The notes: generated from the letters alone by a model not told the origin. A DNA stretch of 64,000 bases from UBA1413 sp037447215 (GCA_037447215.1 JBBIHB010000006.1:1-64000); one strand, 5' to 3'; positions 51,802-60,566 are shown, counted from the stretch's first letter. Translations and numbers: made by a program.

Positions 51802-52275
51802 TTATATCGAAATATTAATGATTTCAAAAGGAATTACCCCTGATGGCACTTTAATATCTACCACGTCGCCAACTTTTTTACCCATCAAACCTTTGGCAAT
51901 GGGCGTGCTTACAGAAATTTTCATCTCTTTGAGGTTGGCTTCAGAATCGGGCACAATGGTATAAACCATGGTCGAATTATTCTTTTTGTTCTTGATGGTT
52001 ACCTTATTCAGTATCTGAACCTGGTTGGTATCGATTTTCGATTCATCAATAATACGGGCATTGGCAATTTTCGACTTCAGGTGTGCAATTTTTGCCTCCA
52101 GCAGTCCCTGCGCATCTTTGGCTGCATCGTATTCAGCGTTTTCCGATATATCGCCCTTTTCAATAGCCTCGCCAATTTGCTTCGAAATTTTCGGGCGTTC
52201 AATATTTACCAGGGTCTCAAGTTCCTCCCGTAATTTGCGTAACCCCTCTTCTGTGAGATAGGTAATTTTGGTCAT
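51802..52275 (-). CDS. greA: Transcription elongation factor GreA
   Basis: GreA rescues backtracked RNA polymerase by stimulating transcript cleavage. The 157 residues have the N-terminal coiled coil with the acidic tip ISENAEYDAAKDAQ (near 47) and the C-terminal FKBP-like domain (VYTIVPDSEANL; ISVSTPIAKGLMGKKVGD). The start is preceded by a strong Shine-Dalgarno-like GGAGG nine bases upstream, unusual in this window. A hairpin lies in the leader. The HIT gene follows in the same operon. Confidence 0.96.
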   Translation of the reverse strand: MTKITYLTEEGLRKLREELETLVNIERPKISKQIGEAIEKGDISENAEYDAAKDAQGLLEAKIAHLKSKIANARIIDESKIDTNQVQILNKVTIKNKKNNSTMVYTIVPDSEANLKEMKISVSTPIAKGLMGKKVGDVVDIKVPSGVIPFEIINISI

Positions 52276-52320
52276 ACCTTTTCCTCCAATGTTTATTTGA
52301 TATACTACATAAAAAATAGA

Positions 52321-52346
52321 AAGAATCCCGGTTTCTCAGGACTCTT
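52321..52346 (-). promoter_or_regulatory. Terminator-like hairpin in the greA leader
   Basis: On the minus strand AAGAGTCC pairs with GGATTCTT (one G-U pair) around a ten-base loop, followed by TCTATTTTTT. The predicted greA transcript begins only a few bases before it, so the hairpin could act as an attenuator and yield a ~40-base RNA. Alternatively it terminates the upstream 52421-52879 gene. Confidence 0.5.
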
Positions 52347-52354
52347 CCTGTGTG

Positions 52355-52362
52355 CAAAATTA
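52355..52362 (-). promoter_or_regulatory. -7 box for greA
   Basis: Read on the minus strand this is TAATTTTG, giving a leader of about 75 bases that contains the hairpin at 52321-52346. Confidence 0.45.
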
Positions 52363-52420
52363 GTTAATTTCCTGAATAAAAAAATATTCGCTAAAAAATT
52401 TATATCCTGATTTTCAGCAA

Positions 52421-52879
52421 TTAAAAATACTTTGGTCTGATAATTTCCGAAAATATAACAGCCTTCCGGAGCGAAAAATCTTCGAGGACCGATTCTTTGT
52501 TGAAGGCTTCTGGCACATTGTCCGAACCGATAGGATTTTCCTGTATCCGGTTAATAATTGATTCATTACGGCTGCCCTCATTTTGAAAATCCTGGTGATA
52601 TGCCTGGCTAACCTGGGTTTTTGCCTTTTGGGATGAAAATGTACGGCTTTTTAACGGTTCGGGCGTACCTTTCCGGGTAACCGGTTCTTTGCGCATGGGT
52701 TGCGGCGATGGAGGAACCGGCTGAGGGGCCGGTTTTTGCCCATGCAATATCTCTTCCCAAAAATCTGGTTCCCCTTCATTTCCAGTGGGCGACCGTTGTT
52801 GCTTTTTCTTATTCGACTGGTTTATGGCAGCAACTACTGTTAGCACCAGGGTTAGTATGATAATTATAACGTCATCCAT
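52421..52879 (-). CDS. Membrane-anchored hypothetical protein
   Basis: The 152-residue protein has one N-terminal membrane helix (VIIIILTLVLTVVAAI), a basic patch (NKKKQQR), a Pro/Gln-rich disordered middle (KPAPQPVPPSPQPMRKEP) and a charged C-terminus with SLRKAVIFSEIIRPKYF. The C-terminal helix pattern resembles a conserved tail of small Bacteroidota membrane proteins, but I recognise no family. It is upstream of greA on the same strand but separated by a promoter. Confidence 0.65.
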   Translation of the reverse strand: MDDVIIIILTLVLTVVAAINQSNKKKQQRSPTGNEGEPDFWEEILHGQKPAPQPVPPSPQPMRKEPVTRKGTPEPLKSRTFSSQKAKTQVSQAYHQDFQNEGSRNESIINRIQENPIGSDNVPEAFNKESVLEDFSLRKAVIFSEIIRPKYF

Positions 52880-52916
52880 TTCAAATCATATTTTTATTGA
52901 TTTCAGGGTAATAATT

Positions 52917-52938
52917 CCATTAACTTTGCGGTTAATGG
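52917..52938 (+). promoter_or_regulatory. -7 box inside an inverted repeat before the Rieske-like gene
   Basis: TAACTTTG (52921-52928) matches TAnnTTTG. It lies inside the inverted repeat CCATTAA-ctttgcgg-TTAATGG (52917-52938), so a repressor binding the repeat would occlude the promoter. The gene starts at 52966. Confidence 0.5.
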
Positions 52939-52965
52939 TCTAAAAGTACAAAAAATATTGATAAT

Positions 52966-53388
52966 ATGCACAAAGCGGTCAGAATTTTAATAGTTTGGGT
53001 TGCAGGCGCAATCCTGTTTATGGCCTGCGACAAGGAGAAACACCGGGTAATTCCCTACGTTCCCGTTTATCTGACCATTAACCTGAATATAGTCAATGAG
53101 CTTATGGTACCCGGAAATTCGGTTTTTATTAGTGGGCAGGGATACGGTGGAATTGTTGTTTATTGTTTTGAGCCCGGGAACATCTATTATGCTTATGACG
53201 GGGCCTGTACGCACGAAATAAGTACAACCTGTCGGGTAAAAAACGAAGGCGTTTTGGCTACCTGCAGTTGCTGTGGTTCACAATTTTTCCTGATGGGTGA
53301 GGCGTATCCGTCGAAAGGACCAGCTACTTTCCCATTGCAGCAATACCAAACTTCGGTAATGGGGAATATTTTAAGGGTGTTTAATTAA
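52966..53388 (+). CDS. Rieske-like lipoprotein with a CxxC second box
   Basis: This 140-residue exported protein has a lipobox around Cys21 (AILFMAC) and a Rieske-type [2Fe-2S] fold. The first box is Cys81-Thr-His83 (CTHE). The second box reads C-S-C-C-G-S-Q-F (Cys100, Cys102, Cys103), so the usual second histidine ligand is replaced by Cys103. The predicted ligation is three Cys and one His, unlike the 2Cys-2His of classical Rieske proteins. The flanking GPATFPLQQY matches the Rieske Pro loop. I recall CCGS-type second boxes in other Bacteroidota lipoproteins. Electron-transfer partners are not visible. It overlaps the convergent ahcY stop by four bases. Confidence 0.7.
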   Translation: MHKAVRILIVWVAGAILFMACDKEKHRVIPYVPVYLTINLNIVNELMVPGNSVFISGQGYGGIVVYCFEPGNIYYAYDGACTHEISTTCRVKNEGVLATCSCCGSQFFLMGEAYPSKGPATFPLQQYQTSVMGNILRVFN

Positions 53389-54803
53389 TACCTGTAATGC
53401 TCCGGCTTGTATGGCCCTTCTTTGGGGACACCAATATATTCTGCCTGATCGTCACTTAAAACCGTCAGCTTTACCCCAATCTGCTCCAGGTGCAGACGTG
53501 CCACTTCTTCATCGAGCTTTTTGGGTAACCTGTAAACATCAATCGCGTAGTCGTTTTTCCAAAGGTCAATTTGTGCCAATGTCTGGTTTGTAAATGAATT
53601 GCTCATCACAAACGAAGGATGTCCTGTGGCGCAACCCAGGTTTACAAGCCTGCCTTCGGCCAGCATATAAATCGAATGGCCATCGGCAAAGGTGTATTTA
53701 TCCACCTGTGGTTTGATGTTGGTTTTTCCCACGCCTTTCCACTTTTCGAGGCGTGCCACCTGGATTTCGTTGTCGAAATGGCCTATATTGCAGACAATCG
53801 CCTGATCTTTCATCAGCTCCATGTGTTCAACTGTAATAATATCGCGGTTACCGGTAGCTGTTACAAAAATGTTGCCTTCATCAAGGGCATCTTCCATGGT
53901 TTTTACTTCAAAACCTTCCATAGCAGCCTGAAGTGCACATATTGGATCAATTTCGGTTACAATTACCCTTGCGCCATAGCCCCGCATGGAATGTGCACAT
54001 CCTTTGCCTACATCTCCATATCCGGCTACTACCACCACCTTTCCTGCTATCATCACATCAGTGGCTCGTTTTATGCCATCGGCCAGCGATTCGCGGCATC
54101 CATACAGGTTGTCGAATTTCGATTTGGTAACCGAGTCGTTTACATTGATGGCCGGGAACAATAATATGCCCTGTTCGTGCATCTGGTAAAGACGGTGAAC
54201 CCCGGTTGTGGTCTCTTCTGAAACACCCTTGATCTGAGGTACAAGCGTATGCCAGCGCACCGGGTTTTCGGCAAGGATTTTTTTCAGCAACAGGTTAAGT
54301 TGTATTTCGTCTTCTCCGTCGGCAGGTATATCGAGTACCGTTGCATCTTCCTCGGCAGCAGAACCGCGGTGGATCATTAAAGTAGCGTCGCCGCCGTCGT
54401 CAACAATCAGGGTAGGCCCCTGGCCACCACCAAAATCGAGGGCGCGTTCGGTACACCACCAGTATTCTTCGAGGGTTTCGCCCTTCCATGCAAACACCGG
54501 AATCCCCGCAGCAGCAATAGCAGCAGCAGCATGATCCTGTGTAGAAAATATATTGCAGCTTGCCCAGCGAACTTCGGCTCCTAACATTGTGAGGGTCTCA
54601 ATCAGCACAGCTGTCTGTACAGTCATGTGCAAACTACCGGTTATACGGGCTCCTTTCAGTGGTTTTGAATTTCCGTAACGCTTGCGGAGAGTCATCAGCC
54701 CCGGCATTTCTTTTTCAGCAATATTAATTTCTTTACGTCCAAATTCAGCCAATGAAATGTCGGCTACTTTATATTCAATTTTTGTTTTTGTTTTAACTGT
54801 CAT
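53385..54803 (-). CDS. ahcY: Adenosylhomocysteinase
   Basis: AhcY reversibly hydrolyses S-adenosylhomocysteine to adenosine and homocysteine in the methyl cycle. The 472 residues include MPGLMTLRKRYG and the long form's 40-residue insert (about 150-190, with DGGDATLMIHRG), the NAD-binding motif VVVAGYGDVGKGCAHSMRG, and the C-terminal YRY. It has its own -7 box and converges with the Rieske-like gene. Confidence 0.96.
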   Translation of the reverse strand: MTVKTKTKIEYKVADISLAEFGRKEINIAEKEMPGLMTLRKRYGNSKPLKGARITGSLHMTVQTAVLIETLTMLGAEVRWASCNIFSTQDHAAAAIAAAGIPVFAWKGETLEEYWWCTERALDFGGGQGPTLIVDDGGDATLMIHRGSAAEEDATVLDIPADGEDEIQLNLLLKKILAENPVRWHTLVPQIKGVSEETTTGVHRLYQMHEQGILLFPAINVNDSVTKSKFDNLYGCRESLADGIKRATDVMIAGKVVVVAGYGDVGKGCAHSMRGYGARVIVTEIDPICALQAAMEGFEVKTMEDALDEGNIFVTATGNRDIITVEHMELMKDQAIVCNIGHFDNEIQVARLEKWKGVGKTNIKPQVDKYTFADGHSIYMLAEGRLVNLGCATGHPSFVMSNSFTNQTLAQIDLWKNDYAIDVYRLPKKLDEEVARLHLEQIGVKLTVLSDDQAEYIGVPKEGPYKPEHYRY

Positions 54804-54820
54804 GTTTAAAAAATTTCGGG

Positions 54821-54828
54821 CAAAATTA
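54821..54828 (-). promoter_or_regulatory. -7 box for ahcY
   Basis: Read on the minus strand this is TAATTTTG, 18 bases before the ahcY start. It overlaps the space just after the recQ stop. Confidence 0.45.
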
Positions 54829-54838
54829 CCAAATAAAA

Positions 54839-57022
54839 CTAATTCCCCATATCGGAAATAAATTTGATCCGCATCAGCCGGATATGATCTGCCGTATAAT
54901 CCTCCTCGCCAAGTTCTGCAACAGCTGCCTCAAGTGAATCGTTTTCAGCTTCGCGGAAATAGTCAAAAATCTCTTCCTGAAATTCTTCATCCAGAACTTC
55001 GTCGATATAATAATCTATGTTAATACGTGTTCCTGAATTGACAATTGCCTCAATTTCTGAAAGTAAATTGGAAAATTCAATTCCTTTTGATTCTGCAATA
55101 TCCTCAAGGGAAATTTTACGGTCGATATTCTGGATGATGGAAACTTTAATTTTCGATTTATTAGCAACCGACCGTACGATTAAATCCTGCGGACGTTCAA
55201 TTTCATTTTCCTCAACATATTTTTTTATCAGCGCCACAAACTCTTTCCCGTAGCGCTGTGCTTTCCCCTGCCCTACTCCCTGAATTTTCTGCAATTCGTC
55301 GAGGTCGATGGGGTACTGAATTGACATATCGGCCAGGGACGGATCCTGGAAAATCACATATGGTGGGAGGTTAAGTTTTTTAGCTATGGATTTCCGAAGG
55401 TCTTTCAGCAAATTGAACAGTTCGGGGTCGCCACCCGATCCACCGCCCGGGGCGCCAATTACCGATTCGTCGTCTTCCTCTTCATACTTGTGGTTTTTCA
55501 CCAACTGGAAAGGTTGTGGGTTTTTCAGGAAGGCATGGCCTTCGGGTGTAACTTTCAGGATACCGTAATTTTCGATCTCTTTACTGATAAGGCCGGCCAC
55601 CATGGATTGCCTGAAAACAGCATTCCAGAAATGTTCGTCATGATCGTCACCATTTCCAAAAGATTCGAGTGTATCGTGGCGGAACGATTTTATTGCCGCA
55701 GTAGTTTTCCCTGTGAGGATGTCGGCAATATGGTCGGCCTTGTATTTTTCCTTCACTTCGAGTAAGGCCTTGAGCATCCGGCAGATTTCGTCCGAAGCTT
55801 CTACATACTCTTTTGGGTTGAGACAATTATCACAATTGCTGCAGTTTTCATGTTCATACTTTTCTCCAAAATAATGCAGAAGGATAATCCTCCGGCAAAT
55901 TGCAGTTTCAGCATACGAAACGGTATCGAGAAGCAACTGGCGGCCTATTTCCTGTTCGGCAACCGGCTTACCGTGCATAAACTTCTCCAGTTTCTGAATA
56001 TCCTTGTAACTGTAAAAAGTAATGCATTTACCTTCGCCACCGTCGCGCCCGGCCCTTCCTGTCTCCTGATAATATCCTTCGAGGCTTTTGGGGATATCGT
56101 AGTGGATTACATACCTCACATCGGGTTTATCAATTCCCATTCCGAATGCAATGGTTGCAACCATCACATCAACTTCTTCCATCAGGAATTTGTCCTGGTT
56201 GGTCGAGCGGGTCTGTGCATCCATCCCGGCATGATAGGGCAGTACCTTAATCCCATTAATTTTCAGGGTTTCTGATAAATCCTCTACTTTTTTACGGCTC
56301 AGGCAGTATATGATACCTGATTTTCCGGCATTTTCCTTTATAAACCGGATAATCTGATTTTCCGGCTTTAATTTTGGCCTTACTTCATAGTAAAGGTTGG
56401 ACCGGTTAAACGATGCTTTAAATACTTCTGCCTCGAGTATGCCGAGGTTTTTCTGAATGTCGTGCTGAACCTTTGCTGTGGCTGTTGCAGTAAGGGCAAT
56501 TACCGGGGCTTCGCCTATTTCCTGGATGATGGGCCTTATACGCCGGTATTCAGGCCTGAAATCATGCCCCCATTCCGAAATACAATGTGCCTCATCAATT
56601 GCATAAAATGATATTTTAATGTTTTTAAGGAATTCAATGTTTTCCTCTTTTGTCAGTGATTCGGGCGCCACATACAGGAGTTTTGTCTTGCCGGTTACCA
56701 CATCTTCTTTTACCTCTTGTATGGCAGCTTTGGACAGCGATGAATTGAGAAAGTGGGCCACCGTATCTTCTGTTGATATGCCGCGCATGGAATCAACCTG
56801 GTTTTTCATAAGGGCAATCAGGGGTGAAATAACGATGGCTGTCCCTTCCATGATTAGGGCAGGTAACTGGTATATAAGTGATTTGCCTCCTCCTGTGGGC
56901 ATAAGCACGAAAGTATTATTTCCATCCAGTATACTTTTGATGGCAGCTTCCTGTTCGCCTTTAAAGCGGTCGAATCCGAAATATTTTTGTAAATGTTCTG
57001 TTAATGATGTTTTTTCCGACAT
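54839..57022 (-). CDS. recQ: ATP-dependent DNA helicase RecQ
   Basis: This 727-residue 3'-5' helicase acts in recombination and repair. Helicase motifs are LMPTGGGKSLIYQLP (I), DEAHCISEWGHDFRPEY (II and the aromatic loop), ALTATAT (III), then IAFGMGIDKPDVR (V) and YQETGRAGRDG (VI). A zinc-binding region (CSNCDNC) and RQC domain follow, then an HRDC domain (LPPYVIFQDPSLADM) and a C-terminal helix-turn-helix-like domain at about 610-700. The length is typical for Bacteroidota RecQ. Confidence 0.95.
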   Translation of the reverse strand: MSEKTSLTEHLQKYFGFDRFKGEQEAAIKSILDGNNTFVLMPTGGGKSLIYQLPALIMEGTAIVISPLIALMKNQVDSMRGISTEDTVAHFLNSSLSKAAIQEVKEDVVTGKTKLLYVAPESLTKEENIEFLKNIKISFYAIDEAHCISEWGHDFRPEYRRIRPIIQEIGEAPVIALTATATAKVQHDIQKNLGILEAEVFKASFNRSNLYYEVRPKLKPENQIIRFIKENAGKSGIIYCLSRKKVEDLSETLKINGIKVLPYHAGMDAQTRSTNQDKFLMEEVDVMVATIAFGMGIDKPDVRYVIHYDIPKSLEGYYQETGRAGRDGGEGKCITFYSYKDIQKLEKFMHGKPVAEQEIGRQLLLDTVSYAETAICRRIILLHYFGEKYEHENCSNCDNCLNPKEYVEASDEICRMLKALLEVKEKYKADHIADILTGKTTAAIKSFRHDTLESFGNGDDHDEHFWNAVFRQSMVAGLISKEIENYGILKVTPEGHAFLKNPQPFQLVKNHKYEEEDDESVIGAPGGGSGGDPELFNLLKDLRKSIAKKLNLPPYVIFQDPSLADMSIQYPIDLDELQKIQGVGQGKAQRYGKEFVALIKKYVEENEIERPQDLIVRSVANKSKIKVSIIQNIDRKISLEDIAESKGIEFSNLLSEIEAIVNSGTRINIDYYIDEVLDEEFQEEIFDYFREAENDSLEAAVAELGEEDYTADHIRLMRIKFISDMGN

Positions 57023-57337
57023 TTTTTAAATTTTCAAATAGGCTAAATTGCTTAAAACTTCGTACCTAAAATTAATCAAAGTTCAGAAATGGACAAAAAA
57101 ACAATTTTTTTTTCCTGCAGATTAAGAACTTTCTGGTGTTTTTTTACTCCGATAAGTTATTTTTTTAATTTATAGTGCTGAAATAGAGCATTATATATCA
57201 AATGTAAATTTTATTTAACCTTTGTTTTTTTGTTTTATCACACCTGATAAAAATATGGATTAACCGGAAGTCGTTATATTTGTTCCGATTTTTGTAAAGG
57301 AGATGGTTAGAAATCTCATGGCACTAATAATAAGGAC
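57023..57337. other. Divergent recQ/tatC control region
   Basis: This 315-base gap has no coding potential. It is AT-rich with an A/T block at 57090-57115. It holds the tatC -7 box (TATATTTG, 57275-57282) and a small stem GAGAT/ATCTC (57301-57318) in the tatC leader. No clear recQ promoter is seen. Confidence 0.5.
57275..57282 (+). promoter_or_regulatory. -7 box for tatC-lptB
   Basis: TATATTTG matches TAnnTTTG, about 55 bases before the tatC ATG. Confidence 0.4.
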
Positions 57338-58171
57338 ATGACAGATAACATTGACAGGGATAAAAAAAGGCAGGGCGAAATGTCGTTCCTCGAGCATCTT
57401 GAAGAGTTGAGGTGGCACATCATCCGTTCCGTATTGGCCATAATGGTCATGGCAGTATTAGCCTTTATCTTCAAAGATTTTATTTTTAACAGCATCATTT
57501 TCAAACCGAAAACCCCGGGTTTCTGGACAAACCGGATGTTTGCCCAATTTGGTGATTTTATTGGTTCCGAAGCTATTAAAATCAACCAACAAGATTTACA
57601 GTTGATAAGTATTAAGATGGCCGGACAGTTTCTTACCCATATCTGGACGGCCTTGGTTGCGGGGTTTATTGTAGCCTCTCCGATTGTATTCTTTGAATTC
57701 TGGAGGTTTATAAAACCGGCTTTATACGAAAATGAGAAAAAACATGCTTCTGGTGCGGTTTTTTTTACTTCGGTACTGTTTTCATTGGGGGTACTTTTCG
57801 GATATTACCTGATTGTTCCGCTTTCCATACATTTCCTTGGTTCGTACAGCATTAGCGGAGAAGTAACAAACCAGATCAATATCAATTCATATATCAGTAC
57901 TGTAGTAAGTATCTCGTTTGCATCTGGTGTAGTATTTCTTTTACCGATTTTTGTGTTTTTCCTGAGTAAGGTAGGCCTGCTAACACCAGGTTTTATGAAA
58001 AGATACCGGAAACATGCCTACGTGTTGATGTTGCTATTGTCGGCCATTATTACTCCCCCCGATGTATTTAGTCAGCTAATGGTGGCATTCCCATTGGTTT
58101 TCCTCTACGAAATAGGAATCTTTATTTCAAAACGTATAGAGAAGAAGCGTGAAAAAGAAATGAACAGTTAG
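57338..58171 (+). CDS. tatC: Sec-independent protein translocase TatC
   Basis: This 277-residue inner-membrane protein recognises twin-arginine signal peptides. It shows EMSFLEHLEELRWHIIRS, the family N-terminal motif with its conserved glutamate-rich patch, and six membrane helices. An insertion between helices 1 and 2 (about residues 50-90) is common in Bacteroidota TatC. SPIVFFEFWRFIKPALYENE is the conserved cytoplasmic region. No tatA is adjacent. lptB follows after 26 bases. Confidence 0.94.
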   Translation: MTDNIDRDKKRQGEMSFLEHLEELRWHIIRSVLAIMVMAVLAFIFKDFIFNSIIFKPKTPGFWTNRMFAQFGDFIGSEAIKINQQDLQLISIKMAGQFLTHIWTALVAGFIVASPIVFFEFWRFIKPALYENEKKHASGAVFFTSVLFSLGVLFGYYLIVPLSIHFLGSYSISGEVTNQININSYISTVVSISFASGVVFLLPIFVFFLSKVGLLTPGFMKRYRKHAYVLMLLLSAIITPPDVFSQLMVAFPLVFLYEIGIFISKRIEKKREKEMNS

Positions 58172-58197
58172 AGGAACTTAAATAATTAATTTGTTGG

Positions 58198-58920
58198 ATG
58201 ATTCTAAGGGCTGAAAATATTGTAAAAAAATACCGGAAAAGAACCGTTGTAAAGGGTGTCAGTTTTCATGTTTCACAGGGTGAAATTGTTGGATTGCTGG
58301 GACCTAACGGAGCAGGAAAAACTACTTCGTTTTATATGATAGTAGGACTTATCCAGCCATTATCAGGGAAAATTTATATCGAAAACGAAGATATTACCAA
58401 CCTGCCGGTTTACAAAAGGGCAAAGCTTGGGATTGGTTATCTGGCTCAGGAGGCTTCAGTATTCAGGAAATTGAGTATTGAAGACAACCTGAAAGCTGTG
58501 CTTGAAATGACCAACTATACAAATGAATACCAAAAAGAAAAACTGGAGTCATTGTTAACTGAGTTTGGATTGCAGCATATACGGAAAAGCCAGGGATACC
58601 AGCTTTCGGGCGGAGAACGCCGTCGGACTGAAATTGCCCGTGCCCTGGCCATCGACCCCAAATTTATTCTTTTGGATGAACCTTTTGCTGGTGTCGATCC
58701 CATTGCGGTTGAAGATATCCAGCAAATTGTAAGCAAACTCAAGGAAAAGAACATTGGTGTTTTGATTACAGACCACAATGTTCATGAAACCCTTTCCATA
58801 ACCGACCGCTCTTATCTTCTTTTTGAGGGAAGTATCCTGAAATCGGGAACCGCCGAAGACCTCGCAAACGACGAAGTAGTTCGGAGGGTATATCTGGGGC
58901 AGAACTTCACATTGCGTTAA
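58198..58920 (+). CDS. lptB: LPS export ABC transporter ATP-binding protein
   Basis: LptB is the cytoplasmic ATPase that powers lipopolysaccharide extraction by LptFG. The 240 residues have Walker A GPNGAGKTT (near residue 37), Q-loop YLAQEASVF, signature YQLSGGERRR, Walker B FILLDEPFAGVDP and switch His in ITDHNVHETL. The EASVF and GERRR features favour LptB over other ABC ATPases. It is probably co-transcribed with tatC. Confidence 0.93.
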   Translation: MILRAENIVKKYRKRTVVKGVSFHVSQGEIVGLLGPNGAGKTTSFYMIVGLIQPLSGKIYIENEDITNLPVYKRAKLGIGYLAQEASVFRKLSIEDNLKAVLEMTNYTNEYQKEKLESLLTEFGLQHIRKSQGYQLSGGERRRTEIARALAIDPKFILLDEPFAGVDPIAVEDIQQIVSKLKEKNIGVLITDHNVHETLSITDRSYLLFEGSILKSGTAEDLANDEVVRRVYLGQNFTLR

Positions 58921-58978
58921 TATCCAGATTTTTTGGCAATTACTGCATGTTGCAGCATTGTAAACCAAAAAAATAAGC

Positions 58979-58986
58979 TACCTTTG
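58979..58986 (+). promoter_or_regulatory. -7 box for tRNA-Leu
   Basis: TACCTTTG lies 11 bases before the tRNA 5' end, with TTG at 58958-58960 as a -33-like element. Confidence 0.55.
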
Positions 58987-58997
58987 CGCCGCAATTT

Positions 58998-59079
58998 GCG
59001 GACGTGGCGGAATTGGTAGACGCGCCAGACTTAGGATCTGGTGCCACACGGCGTGGGGGTTCGAGTCCCTTCGTCCGCA
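58998..59079 (+). tRNA. tRNA-Leu (UAG)
   Basis: An 82-base cloverleaf: acceptor arms GCGGACG and CGTCCGC with discriminator A, anticodon stem CCAGA/TCTGG around the loop CTTAGGA (anticodon TAG, reading CUN leucine codons), a long variable arm (TGCCACACGGCGTG) as in class II tRNAs, and the T-loop TTCGAGT. The 3' CCA is not encoded. Confidence 0.96.
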
Positions 59080-59161
59080 CTAATAACCGGCAACCTGCCT
59101 GTGATTCGGGTAAGTTGGCCGTTTTTTAATTTATTGAAATAGAAAGTTATAATATAGCATT

Positions 59162-60514
59162 ATGAAGATTAACAGGGAAAACATCGACAATGTAAATGCA
59201 ACCATCAGGGTTTTTATTGAAAAGAGTGACTATGAAAAAAATGTTGCCGATAAGTTTAAAGAGTATCGTCAGAAAGCAGTTTTGCCCGGTTTCCGCCCCG
59301 GAAAAGTGCCGGCCGGAATCATTCAGAAACGATTTGGGAAAGCGATTTTGGCTGAAGAAGTCAACCAATTGCTTTCGCAAAACCTGACCAATTACCTGCG
59401 CGATGAAAAAATAAACCTGATAGGAGATCCCCTGCCAAACGAAGAGTTACAGCCAAAAATCGATTTTGAAACTCAAAATGATTTTGAATTTGTGTTTGAT
59501 ATTGCCGTTTCGCCTGAAATAGATCTTACCCTTGTTGAATCGAATACCATTGATTATTACCGGATCAAGGTGGATGATGAGTTGCTGAATGAAAACATTG
59601 AGCAAATCCGCTCACGGTATGGGCAAAACATCGACACCAATGAAGTAACCAAAGAGGCCTTTGTTCGTGCCGATTTTTCAGAGCTCGATGATGAAGGTAA
59701 TGAAATTGAAGCTGGTATTAATGCATCGAATGTATTGATTTCGGTCGATCAGATCAAAGATGAAGAGGTACTGAACAACTTTATCGGAAAAACCATTGAT
59801 GAAACCGTTGTTTTTAATCCTGTCAAGGCATTCGACAATCATTCTGAAGTGAGCCACATGATGGATATAAGCTACGAAACAGCGAAGAACCTTGAAAGCA
59901 ATTTCAAATGTACCATTAAGTCAATTCAGGTTTTTGAAAAGGCTGATGTAAACGAAAATCTGTTCAAAAAAATGTTTGGCGACGAAACAGAAATACTAAC
60001 CCAAGAGCAGTTTATTGAGAAGGTAAAGGAGAATATCAGTATTAGTCTTGAAAACAACTCGAAACAAAGGTTTGAGACCGATGCTAAAAAAGCATTGATA
60101 GATATGGTTCCCGTTGAATTGCCCGAAACGTTCTTGAAACGATGGCTCAGGCAAACCAATAAAGAACTTACCGATGAGCAGATTGAGAAAGATTTTGACG
60201 GTTTCCGTGTGGATATCAAATGGCAATTAATAAAAAATGACATCATCAATAAAAACCAGATAGAAGTAAGCGAGGAAGAAACACTTGGTATGGCCAGAAA
60301 TGTCGCACTTTCGCAGTATCAACAGTATGGCATTTTCCAGGTTGCCGATGAACACCTCGACAGTTTTGCCCACAGGATACTCGAACGGGAAGAAGACAGG
60401 GAACGGATTGTGCGACGAATTTTTGAGATTAAGGTTTTTGATCTGGTTAGAGAAAAGGTCAAACTTCGTGAAAAAGAGATTACAACCGAAGAATTTAAAG
60501 CTCTTTACAGCTAG
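59162..60514 (+). CDS. tig: Trigger factor
   Basis: This ribosome-bound chaperone with 450 residues has the N-terminal ribosome-binding domain with GFRPGKVPAGIIQKRFG (the GFRxGxxP ribosome-docking loop, near residue 43). A divergent PPIase-like middle domain (about 150-240) and a helical C-terminal domain follow. The PPIase domain is poorly conserved, as is usual in Bacteroidota. Its own terminator separates it from clpP, with which it works in protein quality control. Confidence 0.94.
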   Translation: MKINRENIDNVNATIRVFIEKSDYEKNVADKFKEYRQKAVLPGFRPGKVPAGIIQKRFGKAILAEEVNQLLSQNLTNYLRDEKINLIGDPLPNEELQPKIDFETQNDFEFVFDIAVSPEIDLTLVESNTIDYYRIKVDDELLNENIEQIRSRYGQNIDTNEVTKEAFVRADFSELDDEGNEIEAGINASNVLISVDQIKDEEVLNNFIGKTIDETVVFNPVKAFDNHSEVSHMMDISYETAKNLESNFKCTIKSIQVFEKADVNENLFKKMFGDETEILTQEQFIEKVKENISISLENNSKQRFETDAKKALIDMVPVELPETFLKRWLRQTNKELTDEQIEKDFDGFRVDIKWQLIKNDIINKNQIEVSEEETLGMARNVALSQYQQYGIFQVADEHLDSFAHRILEREEDRERIVRRIFEIKVFDLVREKVKLREKEITTEEFKALYS

Positions 60515-60520
60515 ACAGAG

Positions 60521-60559
60521 ATGCAGCAGCCGATGAATTAACCTGCTGCATTTTTTTTT
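60521..60559 (+). terminator. Intrinsic terminator of tig
   Basis: ATGCAGCAG and CTGCTGCAT form a nine-base-pair stem with a 13-base loop, followed by a run of T, seven bases after the tig stop. Confidence 0.85.
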
Positions 60560-60566
60560 ACCTTTG
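60559..60566 (+). promoter_or_regulatory. -7 box for clpP-clpX
   Basis: TACCTTTG begins at the last T of the tig terminator, so clpPX gets its own promoter directly after tig ends. Confidence 0.5.
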
